A stretch of DNA of 64,000 nucleotides from the NCBI RefSeq assembly GCF_002873335.1, contig NZ_MCUW01000004.1:28435-92434 (forward strand). The letters run 5' to 3'. Positions 36,121-46,492 of this stretch are shown here, in pieces (position 1 is the stretch's first letter; each line of letters opens with the position of its first letter). Made by a program: the position numbers and the translations under genes. Source of the stretch: Vibrio sp. 10N.286.49.B1. Its GTDB lineage: Bacteria; Pseudomonadota; Gammaproteobacteria; Enterobacterales; Vibrionaceae. The notes beneath the pieces are model-generated. The model was not told the origin of the DNA and ran no database searches. It saw only the letters and a list, made by a program, of their open reading frames with translations.

Positions 36121-37446
36121 ATGGCCTACAACGAAAGTAAGGTTCCAACCAGTCGTCTAACTCGATTTGGCAAGCTTGCCTCTTTGGCGACCCGAGTCAC
36201 AGGTGCGATGGTGACAGAAGGTGCCAAACAATTTGCACAGGGTAAACGCCCCACCAAGAAAGACTTGCTGCTCACACCTAACAATGTCAAACGTGTTGCC
36301 GACCAACTCGCGCATTTACGAGGCGCGGCAATGAAGGTGGGTCAACTCATGTCCATGGACGCAGGCGATCTCATCAGCCCTGAGCTTGCACAAATCCTCG
36401 CTAGGTTACGCTCCGACGGGTCACCGATGCCATCAAAACAGCTCGCGAATGTCATGAGTCAAGAACTCGGCCCTGATTGGAAAAGCCACTTTATCGAATT
36501 CAATTTTAAACCCATTGCCAGTGCCTCTATAGGTCAAGTCCATCAAGCTCACTCTGAAGAGGGCACCAAACTTGCCATCAAGGTTCAATATCCCGGCATT
36601 AAAACCAGTATCGACAGCGACGTGGATAACGTTGGAACGTTACTTAACGTCGTTGGATTAATCCCTAAGGGTGTTAATTACCAAGGACTGCTGGAAGAGG
36701 CAAAGCTGCAGCTTCATGCGGAAGCCGACTACTTGCTCGAGGCATCTCTGCTCAATCGCTATCGCACTCATTTAGACGGCAGTGATGATTTTATTCTGCC
36801 CATGGTCCTTCCCGACATCACCACTGACAGTGTTCTTGCCATGACTTATGTGTCTGGTGACCCTATTGAATCTCTAATTAATGCCGATCAAGAGACACGA
36901 AATCGTGTGGTTCACTTGCTACTGAGTTTGTTGTTCAAGGAAATATTTGAGTTTAAGTTGGTACAAACAGACCCAAACTTCGCCAATTTTCTTTATAACG
37001 CTGCGGAGAAGAAAGTGGTATTACTCGACTTCGGTGCGACACGCAGCTACAACGAGCAAATCAGCCAAGGTTACCAGCTCGCATTTTCGGCCATCCTCAA
37101 CAATGATAACGACGCATTAGGCCTCGCTCTGACTCAAATCGGTTTCTTCAACCAAGACATTCTTCCTGATCAAAAAGCCGCCATTTTCGATTTAGTTAGA
37201 CTTGCCTGCGAACCGCTAAAACAAATAGGGCCTTATAACTTCGGTAGCAGTAACCTAGCTCAGCGCCTCAGCGATGCAGGTACTGTATTGAGTATGGAAA
37301 AAGACTATTGGCACACGCCCCCTGCTGACGCTTTATTCTTACACAGAAAAATTGGCGGTTTATATTTATTAGCCGCAAGGCTAAACGCTAGCGTTAACGT
37401 GCATCAGCTGTTTCAACCCTATCAACAAACCGTTGTTATTAATTAA
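36121..37446 (+). CDS. ABC1/AarF/UbiB family atypical kinase
   Basis: 441 residues. Diagnostic features: KVGQLMSMD (the KxGQ motif), the Ala-rich loop PIASASIGQVHQA, the lysine in LAIKVQYPG, QTDPNFANF in the catalytic loop, and the metal-binding DFGATR. It lacks the C-terminal membrane segments of true UbiB, so it is a soluble ABC1 paralogue. Members support ubiquinone synthesis or lipid homeostasis, mostly as ATPases. No quinone genes are adjacent. Confidence 0.9.
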   Translation: MAYNESKVPTSRLTRFGKLASLATRVTGAMVTEGAKQFAQGKRPTKKDLLLTPNNVKRVADQLAHLRGAAMKVGQLMSMDAGDLISPELAQILARLRSDGSPMPSKQLANVMSQELGPDWKSHFIEFNFKPIASASIGQVHQAHSEEGTKLAIKVQYPGIKTSIDSDVDNVGTLLNVVGLIPKGVNYQGLLEEAKLQLHAEADYLLEASLLNRYRTHLDGSDDFILPMVLPDITTDSVLAMTYVSGDPIESLINADQETRNRVVHLLLSLLFKEIFEFKLVQTDPNFANFLYNAAEKKVVLLDFGATRSYNEQISQGYQLAFSAILNNDNDALGLALTQIGFFNQDILPDQKAAIFDLVRLACEPLKQIGPYNFGSSNLAQRLSDAGTVLSMEKDYWHTPPADALFLHRKIGGLYLLAARLNASVNVHQLFQPYQQTVVIN

Positions 37447-37612
37447 CACAGACCTTGTGTTAACAGGAACGATGAATGCGACATTGAAGGTTTGAGATCG
37501 CAAACCACAAACTGTTACAACCCAAGGCTACAGCAAATAAACAAAGCAACGTAAGCTCAAGTATGCGCCCAGATGGTCGATATCATCCTAAGAGCTAAAA
37601 AAGGAATAGTGA

Positions 37613-38080
37613 ATGACGTCACGTCACAGAAAACAATCAACGACAAACGATAGCCTAGTTCTCGTCATCATCTTATTGGTTTCTATTATCCTTGCCTCAG
37701 TACTTGGTGTCGCTTTTTACACAAGCCATCAAAATCATGTCGCGCCATCACGTGTCTACGGCAACTGGATTGAGATTGGTGCACCCAAGCAAAGCACCGA
37801 GATTCTGACATTTGCTTCAAGTGGCGTGCAGCGAAATCATCGGCTTATCGCGACTCAATATGAATTCGATGGCCGCATTATCAAACTCAAAACCGGCAGC
37901 GGTTCTTGGGTCTACGAAAAAGTAGGCACACCACGCTCACCTCAGTTACGACGTATTACACCAGCGCTTCCCCCACAGCGATTTATTCTGCAAGGTTACG
38001 AACATACCGTGCCTATGGATGGCTACAGCCCAGGGCAAAATCGTCGCTCAGCATTAAGTGAGCATTTTACAACTAATTGA
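37613..38080 (+). CDS. DUF2850 single-pass membrane protein
   Basis: 155 residues. A membrane anchor (about 14-38) is followed by a periplasmic beta-rich domain starting VYGNWIEIG and containing TQYEFDGRIIKLKTG, as in the Vibrio DUF2850 family. Function unknown. AAGGA precedes the ATG. It lies between the ABC1 gene and the PAP2 phosphatase gene on the same strand, 100 bases before the latter. Confidence 0.75.
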   Translation: MTSRHRKQSTTNDSLVLVIILLVSIILASVLGVAFYTSHQNHVAPSRVYGNWIEIGAPKQSTEILTFASSGVQRNHRLIATQYEFDGRIIKLKTGSGSWVYEKVGTPRSPQLRRITPALPPQRFILQGYEHTVPMDGYSPGQNRRSALSEHFTTN

Positions 38081-38180
38081 TATTGGCATTTGCACAATGT
38101 CACATTATGACATTGCTCTGTTAGAAATAAGGTAATAATCCCTTATGATGCCTGCTGAAAAAATTCAGTAGACGGATACC

Positions 38181-38936
38181 ATGCCACATATTTCAACCTC
38201 AGATACCAAAATTTCCGGCATGCTTTGCCTCTCCGTATTCGCTACGATTACCTTTCTGTTAACGTTAATTTTTTATCCATCCGTATTGAGTGGCGACGTC
38301 AGTGATGTAACTGGCGCGGCGATGCAGTACCTTACTTATTCGGCCGGACATCAAGGCTTCTTAATTACCTTAGTGGTCTTCATGACAACAGCGGCATGGG
38401 TCGTAAAAAAGGCACCGAATAAGTTATCTCTTCTTGTCCAATTAGGGTTACTTCTGGTATTAAGTTTTGCTGCTAAATCACTGTTAAAAGACGTTACACA
38501 GAGCCCACGTCCCTACACGGAACTACTGGCGGAACAGCATATCGTACATTCTCCGGAAGGCTTCTATGACCTCAGCGTAAAAGAGAAGAATCAAGCCATC
38601 GAACAAACCTCGCAACAAGTCAGTCACTGGAGAACCAAACATTGGATGGGTGAAACTGATTATTCCTTCCCTTCTGGGCACACTATTTTTGCTTCAATTT
38701 GTGTGCTGTTTTTTGGTGGTTTGTTTGTAAGAAATGGTCATTATACTTTGGCGGCATTGACTTTAGCTTGGGCGTCTGGTGTTGCGATGAGCCGTTTATG
38801 GCTTGGTATGCATCGGCCTATAGACTTATTTGGGTCTATGCTATTTGCTCTTGGGTTGTATGTCTTGATTCCCATGGCCTACCCAATCCTCGATAGGCTC
38901 TTTGAAACCTTAAAAAAAGCTAGAGACTCCCAGTAA
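38181..38936 (+). CDS. pgpB: PAP2-type phosphatidylglycerophosphatase B
   Basis: 251 residues, six membrane segments. The three phosphatase signature motifs are present: KDVTQSPRP (C1), SFPSGHT (C2) and SRLWLGMHRPID (C3), with catalytic His in the last two. The long periplasmic loop between C1 and C2 is typical of PgpB. It dephosphorylates phosphatidylglycerol phosphate and undecaprenyl pyrophosphate in the inner membrane. The ArsR gene follows 40 bases later and may be cotranscribed. Confidence 0.9.
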   Translation: MPHISTSDTKISGMLCLSVFATITFLLTLIFYPSVLSGDVSDVTGAAMQYLTYSAGHQGFLITLVVFMTTAAWVVKKAPNKLSLLVQLGLLLVLSFAAKSLLKDVTQSPRPYTELLAEQHIVHSPEGFYDLSVKEKNQAIEQTSQQVSHWRTKHWMGETDYSFPSGHTIFASICVLFFGGLFVRNGHYTLAALTLAWASGVAMSRLWLGMHRPIDLFGSMLFALGLYVLIPMAYPILDRLFETLKKARDSQ

Positions 38937-38976
38937 TTTCCATTATTATCGAAATACAGAAAATGGGAGAAACTCT

Positions 38977-39297
38977 ATGCAAATCACCACTGCAGCAAAA
39001 GCATTAAAAGAGCTTGGCCACGTCACACGATTAGCAATATATCGCCAAGTAGTGCGTGCAGGCCATCAAGGTATACCGGTAGGTGAGATTCAAGATCGAC
39101 TCGACATCCCAGGTTCAACCTTATCGCATCATATTTCAAGTCTCACCTCTGCTAACTTGCTTACGCAGCGCCGAGAGGGACGCACATTATATTGTGTTGC
39201 CCAATATGAGCATCTAGAAGGCGTCATTGGGTTTTTACAAGACGAATGCTGTATCGATGAGTCTTGCAGTGACGATTCGTGTAGTGAAACCCCTTAG
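38977..39297 (+). CDS. ArsR family regulator with Cys-rich tail
   Basis: 106 residues. Winged helix-turn-helix of the ArsR/SmtB type (ALKELGHVTRLAIYRQVVRA; LDIPGSTLSHHISSL). The C-terminus carries CC, C and C in ECCIDESCSDDSC, a probable metal or metalloid site. No efflux or arsenic gene is next to it, so the target is unclear. GGGAG lies about eight bases before the ATG. Confidence 0.88.
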   Translation: MQITTAAKALKELGHVTRLAIYRQVVRAGHQGIPVGEIQDRLDIPGSTLSHHISSLTSANLLTQRREGRTLYCVAQYEHLEGVIGFLQDECCIDESCSDDSCSETP

Positions 39298-39639
39298 ACA
39301 CCGCACTGCGTTCGAGTCAATCTGCCGATCACAACGCAGCATCACCGCATTGCCATTTATACAATGAGGACATCTCGAATCTCACCATGACGTTCGAGAT
39401 GTTTCAATACCAGCCAATAGGCTTGCATACAATAAACGAACAACTAACACCAATGCATCACCACGATCAATGCCACCCAGCAACCCCTTCGACATCCCCT
39501 CAGCTCACCTCTCCATGTATTCATCTTATTCATAGTTAATCAATTCTGGGTATCAATGTTTTCATGCTTTTGCCGACAAAGATTCAACAATAAACCGAGC
39601 TCAATTTAGAACTCAAAGCCCCCTTCAAAGGACGTTTAA
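39298..39639. other. Intergenic gap before the MCP gene
   Basis: 342 bases with no recognisable gene, strong hairpin or tandem repeat. It presumably ends the ArsR transcript and contains the MCP promoter. Confidence 0.4.
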
Positions 39640-41256
39640 GTGAATCTCAACAGCTTGTCTATCCGTACCAAACTTCAGTTCATCGTTATTATTGCGGTGA
39701 TGATTCTTTTTTCCATTGGTGTGTTTAATCTCACGGTACAAAAACAACAAAACTATGAACATCGAAAAAATGGGATTCGCACCAATACCGAGATAGTAAA
39801 GACACTCGTCCATCATTACATCGATCTGGAGAACGGAGCAGGAGCACTGGAGGCGCAAGAACAGGCACTGGCTGCCATACGTCAGCTGAAATATGAACAA
39901 GGCAATTACTTCTGGGTGGCCAACGCTAGCCAGAATATCGTTATGCACCCCACACAACCTCACTATGAAGGTATCAACACATCAGGGATCACGGATGCCC
40001 GCGGTCAGCCTTTTATGCAGCAACTGATCAACCTTGCCGTCTCTGAGGGACAAGGCTTTGTACAATATTTCTGGAAAGATAAACAAGGTACAGAATCTGA
40101 GAAGATCACTTACGTGATTTATATCCCCCAATGGGATTGGATCATTGGGACTGGCGTGCCTCTTTCTGATATTGACGATGAGTTTAGATCCTCAGTGATC
40201 AAAGAGTTGGTGATTGACGGTATTGCGGCTCTCTTTCTCGTTCTGATCTGTGGCGCTATCGCTCGAAACATCATTCTACCCATCGAGTCCTTAGTAAAAA
40301 GCGTACATAACATCGCAGATGGGGACTTAACCCAATCCCTAGAAACAAACAGACAAGATGAGTTAGGGGTTTTAAGTAATCAAATACAGCGGATGATGGT
40401 AGCCCTTCGCGACACAATCTCTGTGGCGAAAACATCGGCCCATCATTCAGAGCAGCTTTCATCCTCCATCGCCGCAACCAGTGAAGAAACGGCCACCAAC
40501 ATAGAGTCGCAAAATCAACAGCTTGAATTACTTGCAACCGCAATGAATGAAATGTCGTCCACAATTCAAGATATTGCAGAAAATGCCGAAAGGACCTCCC
40601 AAACGACAGAAACAAGCAAAACGTTAGCTAATAATGGAAGTCGTAGTATGGCCCACACATTGGATAATATCGGATCAATCTCAGACGACATCACCGATAC
40701 GCATACCTTGATGGAAACACTTCAAAAAGGCGTCACCGATATTAGTCATGTGGTCAATGTCATTACTGAAGTATCAGAGCAAACGAATCTGCTCGCACTC
40801 AACGCCGCGATAGAAGCTGCGAGAGCCGGTGAAAAAGGCCGAGGGTTTGCTGTCGTCGCTGATGAAGTGAGAAACCTCGCCAGCCGGACCCAACAGTCAA
40901 CGTCTCAGGTCCAACGGACAATTGATGAACTCAACAAGCGCACCACTCGTGTTCTTGGTGTCATGGCAACCAATCAAAATAAGGTCACACACAGTGTGCA
41001 ACTCGCCACACAAACGCAAGCGCAGCTCAATGATGCTGTAAACAGTTTAAATAAAACGTACGATATGGTGACACAAATTGCCGCCGCCGCTGAACAGCAA
41101 GGCATCGTCGCTAATGACGTCAATGAAACTGTGAGCGTCGTACATATGTCGACCAATGAGATAAAACAAACCAGCCAGAATTTAGCGGAACAATCTCAAA
41201 CAATGGCTCAAGCATCTGAAGATTTATCACATAAACTGGCTTATTTTAAAATTTAG
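39640..41256 (+). CDS. Methyl-accepting chemotaxis protein with sCache domain
   Basis: 538 residues from a GTG start with AAAGGA six bases upstream. Two membrane segments (about 12-32 and 186-206) enclose a periplasmic single-Cache domain ([31 protein letters not shown]). A HAMP domain and a long coiled-coil signalling domain follow; the hairpin tip reads [19 protein letters not shown] and [13 protein letters not shown]. It senses a small molecule outside the membrane and controls CheA. No C-terminal CheR-binding pentapeptide. Ligand unknown; sCache receptors often bind organic acids. Confidence 0.94.
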   Translation: MNLNSLSIRTKLQFIVIIAVMILFSIGVFNLTVQKQQNYEHRKNGIRTNTEIVKTLVHHYIDLENGAGALEAQEQALAAIRQLKYEQGNYFWVANASQNIVMHPTQPHYEGINTSGITDARGQPFMQQLINLAVSEGQGFVQYFWKDKQGTESEKITYVIYIPQWDWIIGTGVPLSDIDDEFRSSVIKELVIDGIAALFLVLICGAIARNIILPIESLVKSVHNIADGDLTQSLETNRQDELGVLSNQIQRMMVALRDTISVAKTSAHHSEQLSSSIAATSEETATNIESQNQQLELLATAMNEMSSTIQDIAENAERTSQTTETSKTLANNGSRSMAHTLDNIGSISDDITDTHTLMETLQKGVTDISHVVNVITEVSEQTNLLALNAAIEAARAGEKGRGFAVVADEVRNLASRTQQSTSQVQRTIDELNKRTTRVLGVMATNQNKVTHSVQLATQTQAQLNDAVNSLNKTYDMVTQIAAAAEQQGIVANDVNETVSVVHMSTNEIKQTSQNLAEQSQTMAQASEDLSHKLAYFKI

Positions 41257-41341
41257 CGCCTTAATCTACCCAAGAAATGACGCATCGATAGTTAGCACAT
41301 CATATTTGAACCAAGTCGTTTACTGTGTTGTTCGGTTTGGT

Positions 41342-42220
41342 TCAAAAACAAAAATGGCAGTTTTCTTCATGCAGACCATACCGGCCTTGGCGAATCAATA
41401 GATGTTCCTCTCCCGCCATTCGTCCCATTTGATAGCCTTGTTTCAGCATCTCTTGATTCATCGTTAATCGCTTCACTGCAAAGTTTTCAGGAGGGGCGAT
41501 CACCCTGATCGTGGCGTCTTTTGGAGGGTGTCGAATGAAATCGAGTGACTGATTATAATTGTCTGAACGCACTTTCATGGCTTCAGCGATATTAGGATAT
41601 TTGTTCAACAGTATCTTGATAAGCCAAGAATATTTACTGGCTTTCATTTCATAGCTTAGTGGGTGAGACAAAATCACGGTAATGTCTCGGGCTCCACGAC
41701 GATACGCCTCTCGAACAGGAATAGAATCTGCCACACCACCATCGGTATAACAGCCACCGGAAAAACAAGGGGGACGACGATAAGCAAGAGGGAGTGCTGT
41801 CGTCGCTTCAATAATGTTCGCTAAGGAATGAGGCTCCACTCGATAATAGTCAGCCAACCCATTGTCAATGCTGGTAACAGCTGCAAACATTGGAATACCT
41901 GAAAACAACGCCTCATAATCAAGTGGGTAGCGCTGATTCGATTCCTCCCATAGCCATTTCACATCAACAAGATCACCACCTTTTGCAAAACGCGTAGGAT
42001 TAAAAAAACGTTTATTTGTGGCCATTTTGGTAATGACATCAAAACTCCGCTCAGGTGCTTGCGACAAGTAGCCCACCAAATTTGATGCGCCGGCCGACAC
42101 CCCAATAGCAAAATCGAAAGGCATATAATTGTCTTCCATAAAGGCATCAAGGACGCCACTGGCAAATATGCCTCGCATTGCGCCACCTTCTACAATTAAT
42201 GCTCGTGTATTCATTGTCAT
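41342..42220 (-). CDS. Patatin-like phospholipase
   Basis: 292 residues. The oxyanion loop EGGAMRG, the serine elbow GVSAGAS and the catalytic Asp in DGGVADS make up the patatin Ser-Asp dyad. It resembles E. coli YjjU. It should cleave acyl esters of phospholipids in the cytoplasm; there is no signal peptide. The C-terminus has two close Cys (ENCHFCF), a possible metal or redox pair. Confidence 0.9.
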   Translation of the reverse strand: MTMNTRALIVEGGAMRGIFASGVLDAFMEDNYMPFDFAIGVSAGASNLVGYLSQAPERSFDVITKMATNKRFFNPTRFAKGGDLVDVKWLWEESNQRYPLDYEALFSGIPMFAAVTSIDNGLADYYRVEPHSLANIIEATTALPLAYRRPPCFSGGCYTDGGVADSIPVREAYRRGARDITVILSHPLSYEMKASKYSWLIKILLNKYPNIAEAMKVRSDNYNQSLDFIRHPPKDATIRVIAPPENFAVKRLTMNQEMLKQGYQMGRMAGEEHLLIRQGRYGLHEENCHFCF

Positions 42221-42303
42221 TTTCTCACTCCGATCATAGAACTACAGGATAGAGAAAGCCAAAAACAAAATATAATGGGATTATGTGATAGATAAAATAG
42301 CTA

Positions 42304-42351
42304 ATACCTATCAATACAGATACCTATCAATACAGATACCTATCAATCCAG
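42304..42351. repeat. 16-bp tandem repeat, three copies
   Basis: ATACCTATCAATACAG twice exactly, then ATACCTATCAATCCAG. About 15 bases downstream TATTGATACAGGTATT (42366-42381 region) is a near-inverted copy, so the transcript could fold back on the repeats. Confidence 0.9.
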
Positions 42352-42452
42352 GATTGAAGATAAGTTATTGATACAGGTATTATTAGCGTAAAGCTGGTCA
42401 GTGTGAATATGACTCAGGGGGATCAGAATGGGCATGTCTAAGTTCGAGATTT

Positions 42453-42489
42453 AATCACCTAAACGCTCCAAAGGAGCGTTTAGGTGATT
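42453..42489 (-). terminator. Strong hairpin after the yceI-like gene
   Basis: A perfect 17-bp stem (42453-42469 with 42473-42489) and a 3-base loop. It lies 17 bases beyond the yceI-like stop. On the minus strand only a short TTAAAT follows, so it is a terminator with a weak T run. Confidence 0.7.
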
Positions 42490-42506
42490 CCAATTAGGTA
42501 TTTTAC

Positions 42507-43085
42507 TTATTGATGATCGAAGACCAAAATAAAAGTCACCGGGACAGACGTATTAATTGACGGTAGACCCGCGACTTCTCTTAGCTTTTCTATACCCGCT
42601 TCCAAACCAAAATCAGCCGCTTTCAAAATAATTGGACTGTTTGAGACTACGGCAAGCTTATGTTCTGACAATTTCATGACGGTAAGATTCGCAGCATACG
42701 TTTTTTGTTTACCGTGCAAGTCCACGGTAACATCCTCTGTTGTGGTGTAAATACCACCAATATCAGAGCCATCGAGTTCGCTCATATTGACGACGGTAGT
42801 GATCGTTGCATCTTTGAAGTTCGCCACGTCAAACAGCATGGTTTTCATGCGCTCATTTCTAATCGCTATATTGGTTTCTACGCTACTCAAGTCCAGAATA
42901 ACGGTTGCTTTGCCGTCATCGCTGATCGAACCAGACATTGCTTTAAAATGGTGTACTTCACTCGCCGCCGCTTTTTTCGTCGACACAAATTTAAGTGTTG
43001 AGTCCTGCTCATCGAGCATCCAACTCGCCGATGCTGGTAGCGCTAATATCAATGCCAAAAGCCCTGTACTTATTCCAAACTGCAT
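42507..43085 (-). CDS. YceI family periplasmic protein
   Basis: 192 residues from the ATG at 43085, which has AAGGAT upstream. A signal peptide (cleavage near PASASW) is followed by a YceI lipocalin-like barrel: LKFVSTKKAAASEVHHFKAM, MLFDVANFKDATITT and TVDLHGKQKTY. YceI barrels bind isoprenoid-type lipids in the periplasm. The ligand and role here are unknown. Monocistronic. Confidence 0.88.
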   Translation of the reverse strand: MQFGISTGLLALILALPASASWMLDEQDSTLKFVSTKKAAASEVHHFKAMSGSISDDGKATVILDLSSVETNIAIRNERMKTMLFDVANFKDATITTVVNMSELDGSDIGGIYTTTEDVTVDLHGKQKTYAANLTVMKLSEHKLAVVSNSPIILKAADFGLEAGIEKLREVAGLPSINTSVPVTFILVFDHQ

Positions 43086-43533
43086 ATCATTATCCTTGAT
43101 AAATATAATCGTATTAATAAGGTGTAGACCACTCCTCAAGAAACCCCAAGTCTACGCTTAATTTGCTACCGTTTATTTTCACCATCTAAGACTAACTCAT
43201 TAATATTTAAAGCATTGATAAGAGGAATGGTATCCATTAATTCATTCAGCAATTATCGGTAGATTATATTTAGTTTAGGCTCAATAAAGCCCTCAATTTA
43301 CACCTTCTAATTTGCTCGTTCATGTTATCGGAAAGAATCAAATAAAGCATCCATCGCCCCTTTAATGATGAGACACCAAAAATAAGAGGTGACTATTAAC
43401 ATCATCATCAGCAGGGTTTATTTTTACTTGTAAATCATTCACATAACAAATGCTTAATAATATTGATAATTATTCGCAATTAATTTAGTATCCGATTTTT
43501 ATTTTCCTGTCAAAGATAATTGGGTGGTTAGCA
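43086..43533. other. Intergenic region upstream of the fecB-like gene
   Basis: 448 AT-rich bases between two divergent genes. The last 90 bases carry a Fur-like box (43459-43477). No gene or repeat was seen in the remainder. Confidence 0.5.
43459..43477. promoter_or_regulatory. Fur-like box upstream of fecBCDE
   Basis: AATATTGATAATTATTCGC matches 14 of 19 positions of the classical Fur consensus GATAATGATAATCATTATC by eye. It lies about 57 bases before the fecB-like GTG start. Confidence 0.65.
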
Positions 43534-44490
43534 GTGATATTATTTAAGCTCCAAGCATTTAAATTGTTGCTTCAAAAACGGTCGTTGCGAGCTTACCGTG
43601 CCACCCTAGCAGGCATTCTATTTTCTCTATCGACCATAATGTTGAATTCAACCGTGGCCGCTCAAACTCGTACCATTGTCGACGAACACGGTTCATTCAC
43701 TCTTAATACAACACCCACACGAATTGTCGTACTCGAATATTCCTTTATTGATGCACTCGCCTCCGTTGGTGTCTCTCCCATTGGTGTTGCCGATGACAAA
43801 GATATCGAACGAATTCTTCCTGAAGTACGAGCACTTGTGAATCCTTGGACTTCCGTGGGTATGCGCCCTCAGCCTAGCCTAGAAGCAATCGCAGCACTCA
43901 AACCCGATCTCATTATTGCCGATGCAGAGAGACATTCGACGGTCTACAGTGACCTACGTACTATCGCTCCAACTCTGCTGCTCAAAAGCCGTGGAGAGAC
44001 GTATCAAGAGAATCTAACTTCTGCACTTAAGATTGGTATTGCCGTTAATAAACAAAGCCAAATGGAAGCGCGTATCGCGCAGCACAAAACAAAGATGGCG
44101 GCATTGAAAAAGACGCTATCCAGCACCGATACGATTCAATTTGCCGTCGTGACAGACAAAGGTATGTGGTTGCATGGTCCTGATTCCTACGCAGGGGGAG
44201 TCATTCATGCACTTGGGTTACAAGGACCCAAGATGGCTAACCAAGGGAAAGCTTATCTTGAAGTCAGCTTCGAACAGCTGTTAAAAGTCAATCCAGATTG
44301 GCTCCTACTGGGCCCATACAAGACTCATACTGTTTATGATGATTGGCAAACACACCCGCTGAGTCAACTACTCACTGTCTCTCAAAAACAACAGGCTATC
44401 GTCGTGTCACCTCAACTTTGGTCGCTTAATCGAGGCATGCTTGCCGCCGAAGGTATAGCCCAAAATCTTCAAACCATTTTAACGAAATAA
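43534..44490 (+). CDS. fecB: Fe(III)-dicitrate-type periplasmic binding protein (FecB-like)
   Basis: 318 residues from a GTG start with GGGTGG upstream. An N-terminal signal peptide (cleavage near STVAAQ) precedes a cluster A-2 binding protein. Similarity to E. coli FecB is strong along its length: [36 protein letters not shown] and [17 protein letters not shown]. It binds a ferric carboxylate complex in the periplasm. PvuB of V. parahaemolyticus, which serves vibrioferrin (a citrate-containing siderophore), belongs to the same group, so either substrate is possible. Confidence 0.88.
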   Translation: MILFKLQAFKLLLQKRSLRAYRATLAGILFSLSTIMLNSTVAAQTRTIVDEHGSFTLNTTPTRIVVLEYSFIDALASVGVSPIGVADDKDIERILPEVRALVNPWTSVGMRPQPSLEAIAALKPDLIIADAERHSTVYSDLRTIAPTLLLKSRGETYQENLTSALKIGIAVNKQSQMEARIAQHKTKMAALKKTLSSTDTIQFAVVTDKGMWLHGPDSYAGGVIHALGLQGPKMANQGKAYLEVSFEQLLKVNPDWLLLGPYKTHTVYDDWQTHPLSQLLTVSQKQQAIVVSPQLWSLNRGMLAAEGIAQNLQTILTK

Positions 44491-44498
44491 TCACGCTA

Positions 44499-45497
44499 AT
44501 GTTCGAGTCTACTATCGGCAGGCTAGCCCTTGCCCTGACGGCAGCCTTTATTGTGTTGCTGAATCTATCACTTATTGCTTGGTCTAGTTTCGAGCTCTCA
44601 CTCACAACGTTATGGCACTTTTGGTTTGATTTTGACGCGACCAGCATGAAGCAACAAATTATCGCGACATTGAGAATGCCACGAGCGCTAAATGGTGCGC
44701 TTATCGGTGCCAACCTTGCGGTAGCAGGTGCGCTCATGCAAGGCCTCACCCGCAACCCTTTAGCATCGCCTTCCGTATTAGCAATCAATGCCGGGGCATC
44801 TCTGTGTATCGTGATCAGTAGCATAGGATTAATTTCACTGCCAATCCCCACCATGTTCATGGCCGCAATCGGCAGCATGCTAAGTGGTCTGCTCGTGATT
44901 TTTCTTGGGGGCTTTTTTGACCAACGTCCTCACCCGTTAAAGCTGGTTCTCGCGGGAATAGCCATCAATGCCCTCCTATTAGGCCTAACGCGCGCCTGCA
45001 TTATTTTAGCCGATGACATGGCATACAGTGTCCAATCATGGCTAATCGGATCCATGAGCAATCTTGACTGGGCTGCCTTTTCACAATTGTCCCCATTTAG
45101 CCTTGCAGGGCTGACTTTGGCGTGGCTGCTGGCCCACCAGATAAATTTGTTATCCTTGGGTCACGACGTTGCGACTAACTTAGGTGTTAATACAAACCGT
45201 ATTCGCTTATTGGCATGTCTTGCTATCGTTACCCTAACCAGTATCAGTGTGGCAACCGCTGGGCCCATTGGTTTTATCGGTCTTTTGGTTCCTCATATCG
45301 CAAAAAAACTCGCCGGTCCCAATTTTAGACTTCTTATTCCCGTCAGCGCGTGTATTGGCGCCTGCCTTATGACACTTGCCGATATGCTATCGCGAGCCAT
45401 TGCTTTCCCTACCGAGACACCAGTAGGCATAGTCACCGCGTTGATCGGCACACCATTCTTCATCCTTGTAGCCATTCGAGGACGATTTAACTCATGA
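44499..45497 (+). CDS. fecC: Ferric-carboxylate ABC permease (FecC-like)
   Basis: 332 residues, FecCD family with about nine membrane segments. Motifs: RMPRALNGALIGANLAVAGA and, later, AGPIGFIGLLVPHIAKKLAG. It starts eight bases after the fecB-like gene and overlaps the next permease by four bases. With FecD it forms the inner-membrane channel. Confidence 0.88.
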   Translation: MFESTIGRLALALTAAFIVLLNLSLIAWSSFELSLTTLWHFWFDFDATSMKQQIIATLRMPRALNGALIGANLAVAGALMQGLTRNPLASPSVLAINAGASLCIVISSIGLISLPIPTMFMAAIGSMLSGLLVIFLGGFFDQRPHPLKLVLAGIAINALLLGLTRACIILADDMAYSVQSWLIGSMSNLDWAAFSQLSPFSLAGLTLAWLLAHQINLLSLGHDVATNLGVNTNRIRLLACLAIVTLTSISVATAGPIGFIGLLVPHIAKKLAGPNFRLLIPVSACIGACLMTLADMLSRAIAFPTETPVGIVTALIGTPFFILVAIRGRFNS

Positions 45498-46492
45498 TCT
45501 CTCATTACTTTTCCAAGGCATACTCAAAGAATGTCGTATGGCTTTTGTTTGTCATCACGATGATAATCACGAGTATCGTAAGCTTACTCGTTGGTGTTGT
45601 TGACTTATCCTTTCTGGACGTATTACACACCATTCAATCCGGCGGAGACTACGACTTTGTCGTCAATCATTATCGGCTTCCTCGCTTGTTCCTGGCCATT
45701 GGTGTAGGAGCTGGCTTAGGTTTATCTGGCGCGTTGGTACAAGGCGTAATACGCAATCCTTTGGCATCACCCGATCTCATTGGCATTAGTGCTGGCGCAG
45801 GATTTGTAGCAACACTTGTCTTAACTCTCTACCCGAATGCCCCTTTATATGCCTTACCGATCGCGGCGGTAATAGGTGGTATGACAACAGGCATCGCTTT
45901 ACTCATTATCACTCAAAAAGCAAAGCTCACTCCTGCAAGAATGGCACTCGTTGGCATTGCAATCAGTGCATTTCTTGCCAGTGGCATCGATTACTTGCTT
46001 GTTGTCCACCCCATAGAAATCAATACGGCGATGGTTTGGTTAACCGGTAGTCTGTGGGGCAGAGACTGGGAGCAAGTCCCATATATTTGGGCTGCACTGG
46101 CACTACTCATTCCCTTCACACTGTGGCTTGCGTGGCGCCTTGATGTCATTGGACTCGGCGATGATACCGCGGTATCACTAGGCGTTGATCTCAATCGCGT
46201 TCAGGTATTGGCCCTGCTATGCGCGATTGCCCTAGCCAGTATCAGTGTTGCCATTGCAGGGACCATCAGCTTTGTTGGTTTACTTGCCCCTCACTTAGCG
46301 CGTCTTGTATTTGGGCACATCCATAAAGCACTGCTTATGGGTTCCGCGTTGATTGGGGCACTGCTGGTCTTAACGGCAGACACTATCGCTCGCGGCATTC
46401 AGCCACCGATAGAGCTACCGGCTGGCGTACTAACGTCAATCATTGGCGCTCCCTATTTTATTTTTTTACTACAACGCTATAAGGGTTGGTAA
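45494..46492 (+). CDS. fecD: Ferric-carboxylate ABC permease (FecD-like)
   Basis: 332 residues, second FecCD permease. Motifs: YRLPRLFLAIGVGAGLGLSG, then GTISFVGLLAPHLARL. The ATG overlaps the fecC stop, and its own stop TAA shares one base with the fecE ATG. It would pair with FecC as a heterodimer. Confidence 0.88.
   Translation: MISHYFSKAYSKNVVWLLFVITMIITSIVSLLVGVVDLSFLDVLHTIQSGGDYDFVVNHYRLPRLFLAIGVGAGLGLSGALVQGVIRNPLASPDLIGISAGAGFVATLVLTLYPNAPLYALPIAAVIGGMTTGIALLIITQKAKLTPARMALVGIAISAFLASGIDYLLVVHPIEINTAMVWLTGSLWGRDWEQVPYIWAALALLIPFTLWLAWRLDVIGLGDDTAVSLGVDLNRVQVLALLCAIALASISVAIAGTISFVGLLAPHLARLVFGHIHKALLMGSALIGALLVLTADTIARGIQPPIELPAGVLTSIIGAPYFIFLLQRYKGW

Larger units (their letters stand above)
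42221..42506. other. Intergenic region with repeats and a strong hairpin
   Basis: 286 bases between patatin (start side) and the 3' end of the yceI-like gene. It holds the 16-bp repeat at 42304-42351, a related inverted copy near 42366-42381, and a strong hairpin at 42453-42489. Confidence 0.6.

Noticed and set aside
32535..42351. Tandem arrays considered as CRISPR
   Set aside because: Units are 15-18 bases with no spacers, and no cas gene is present in the window.
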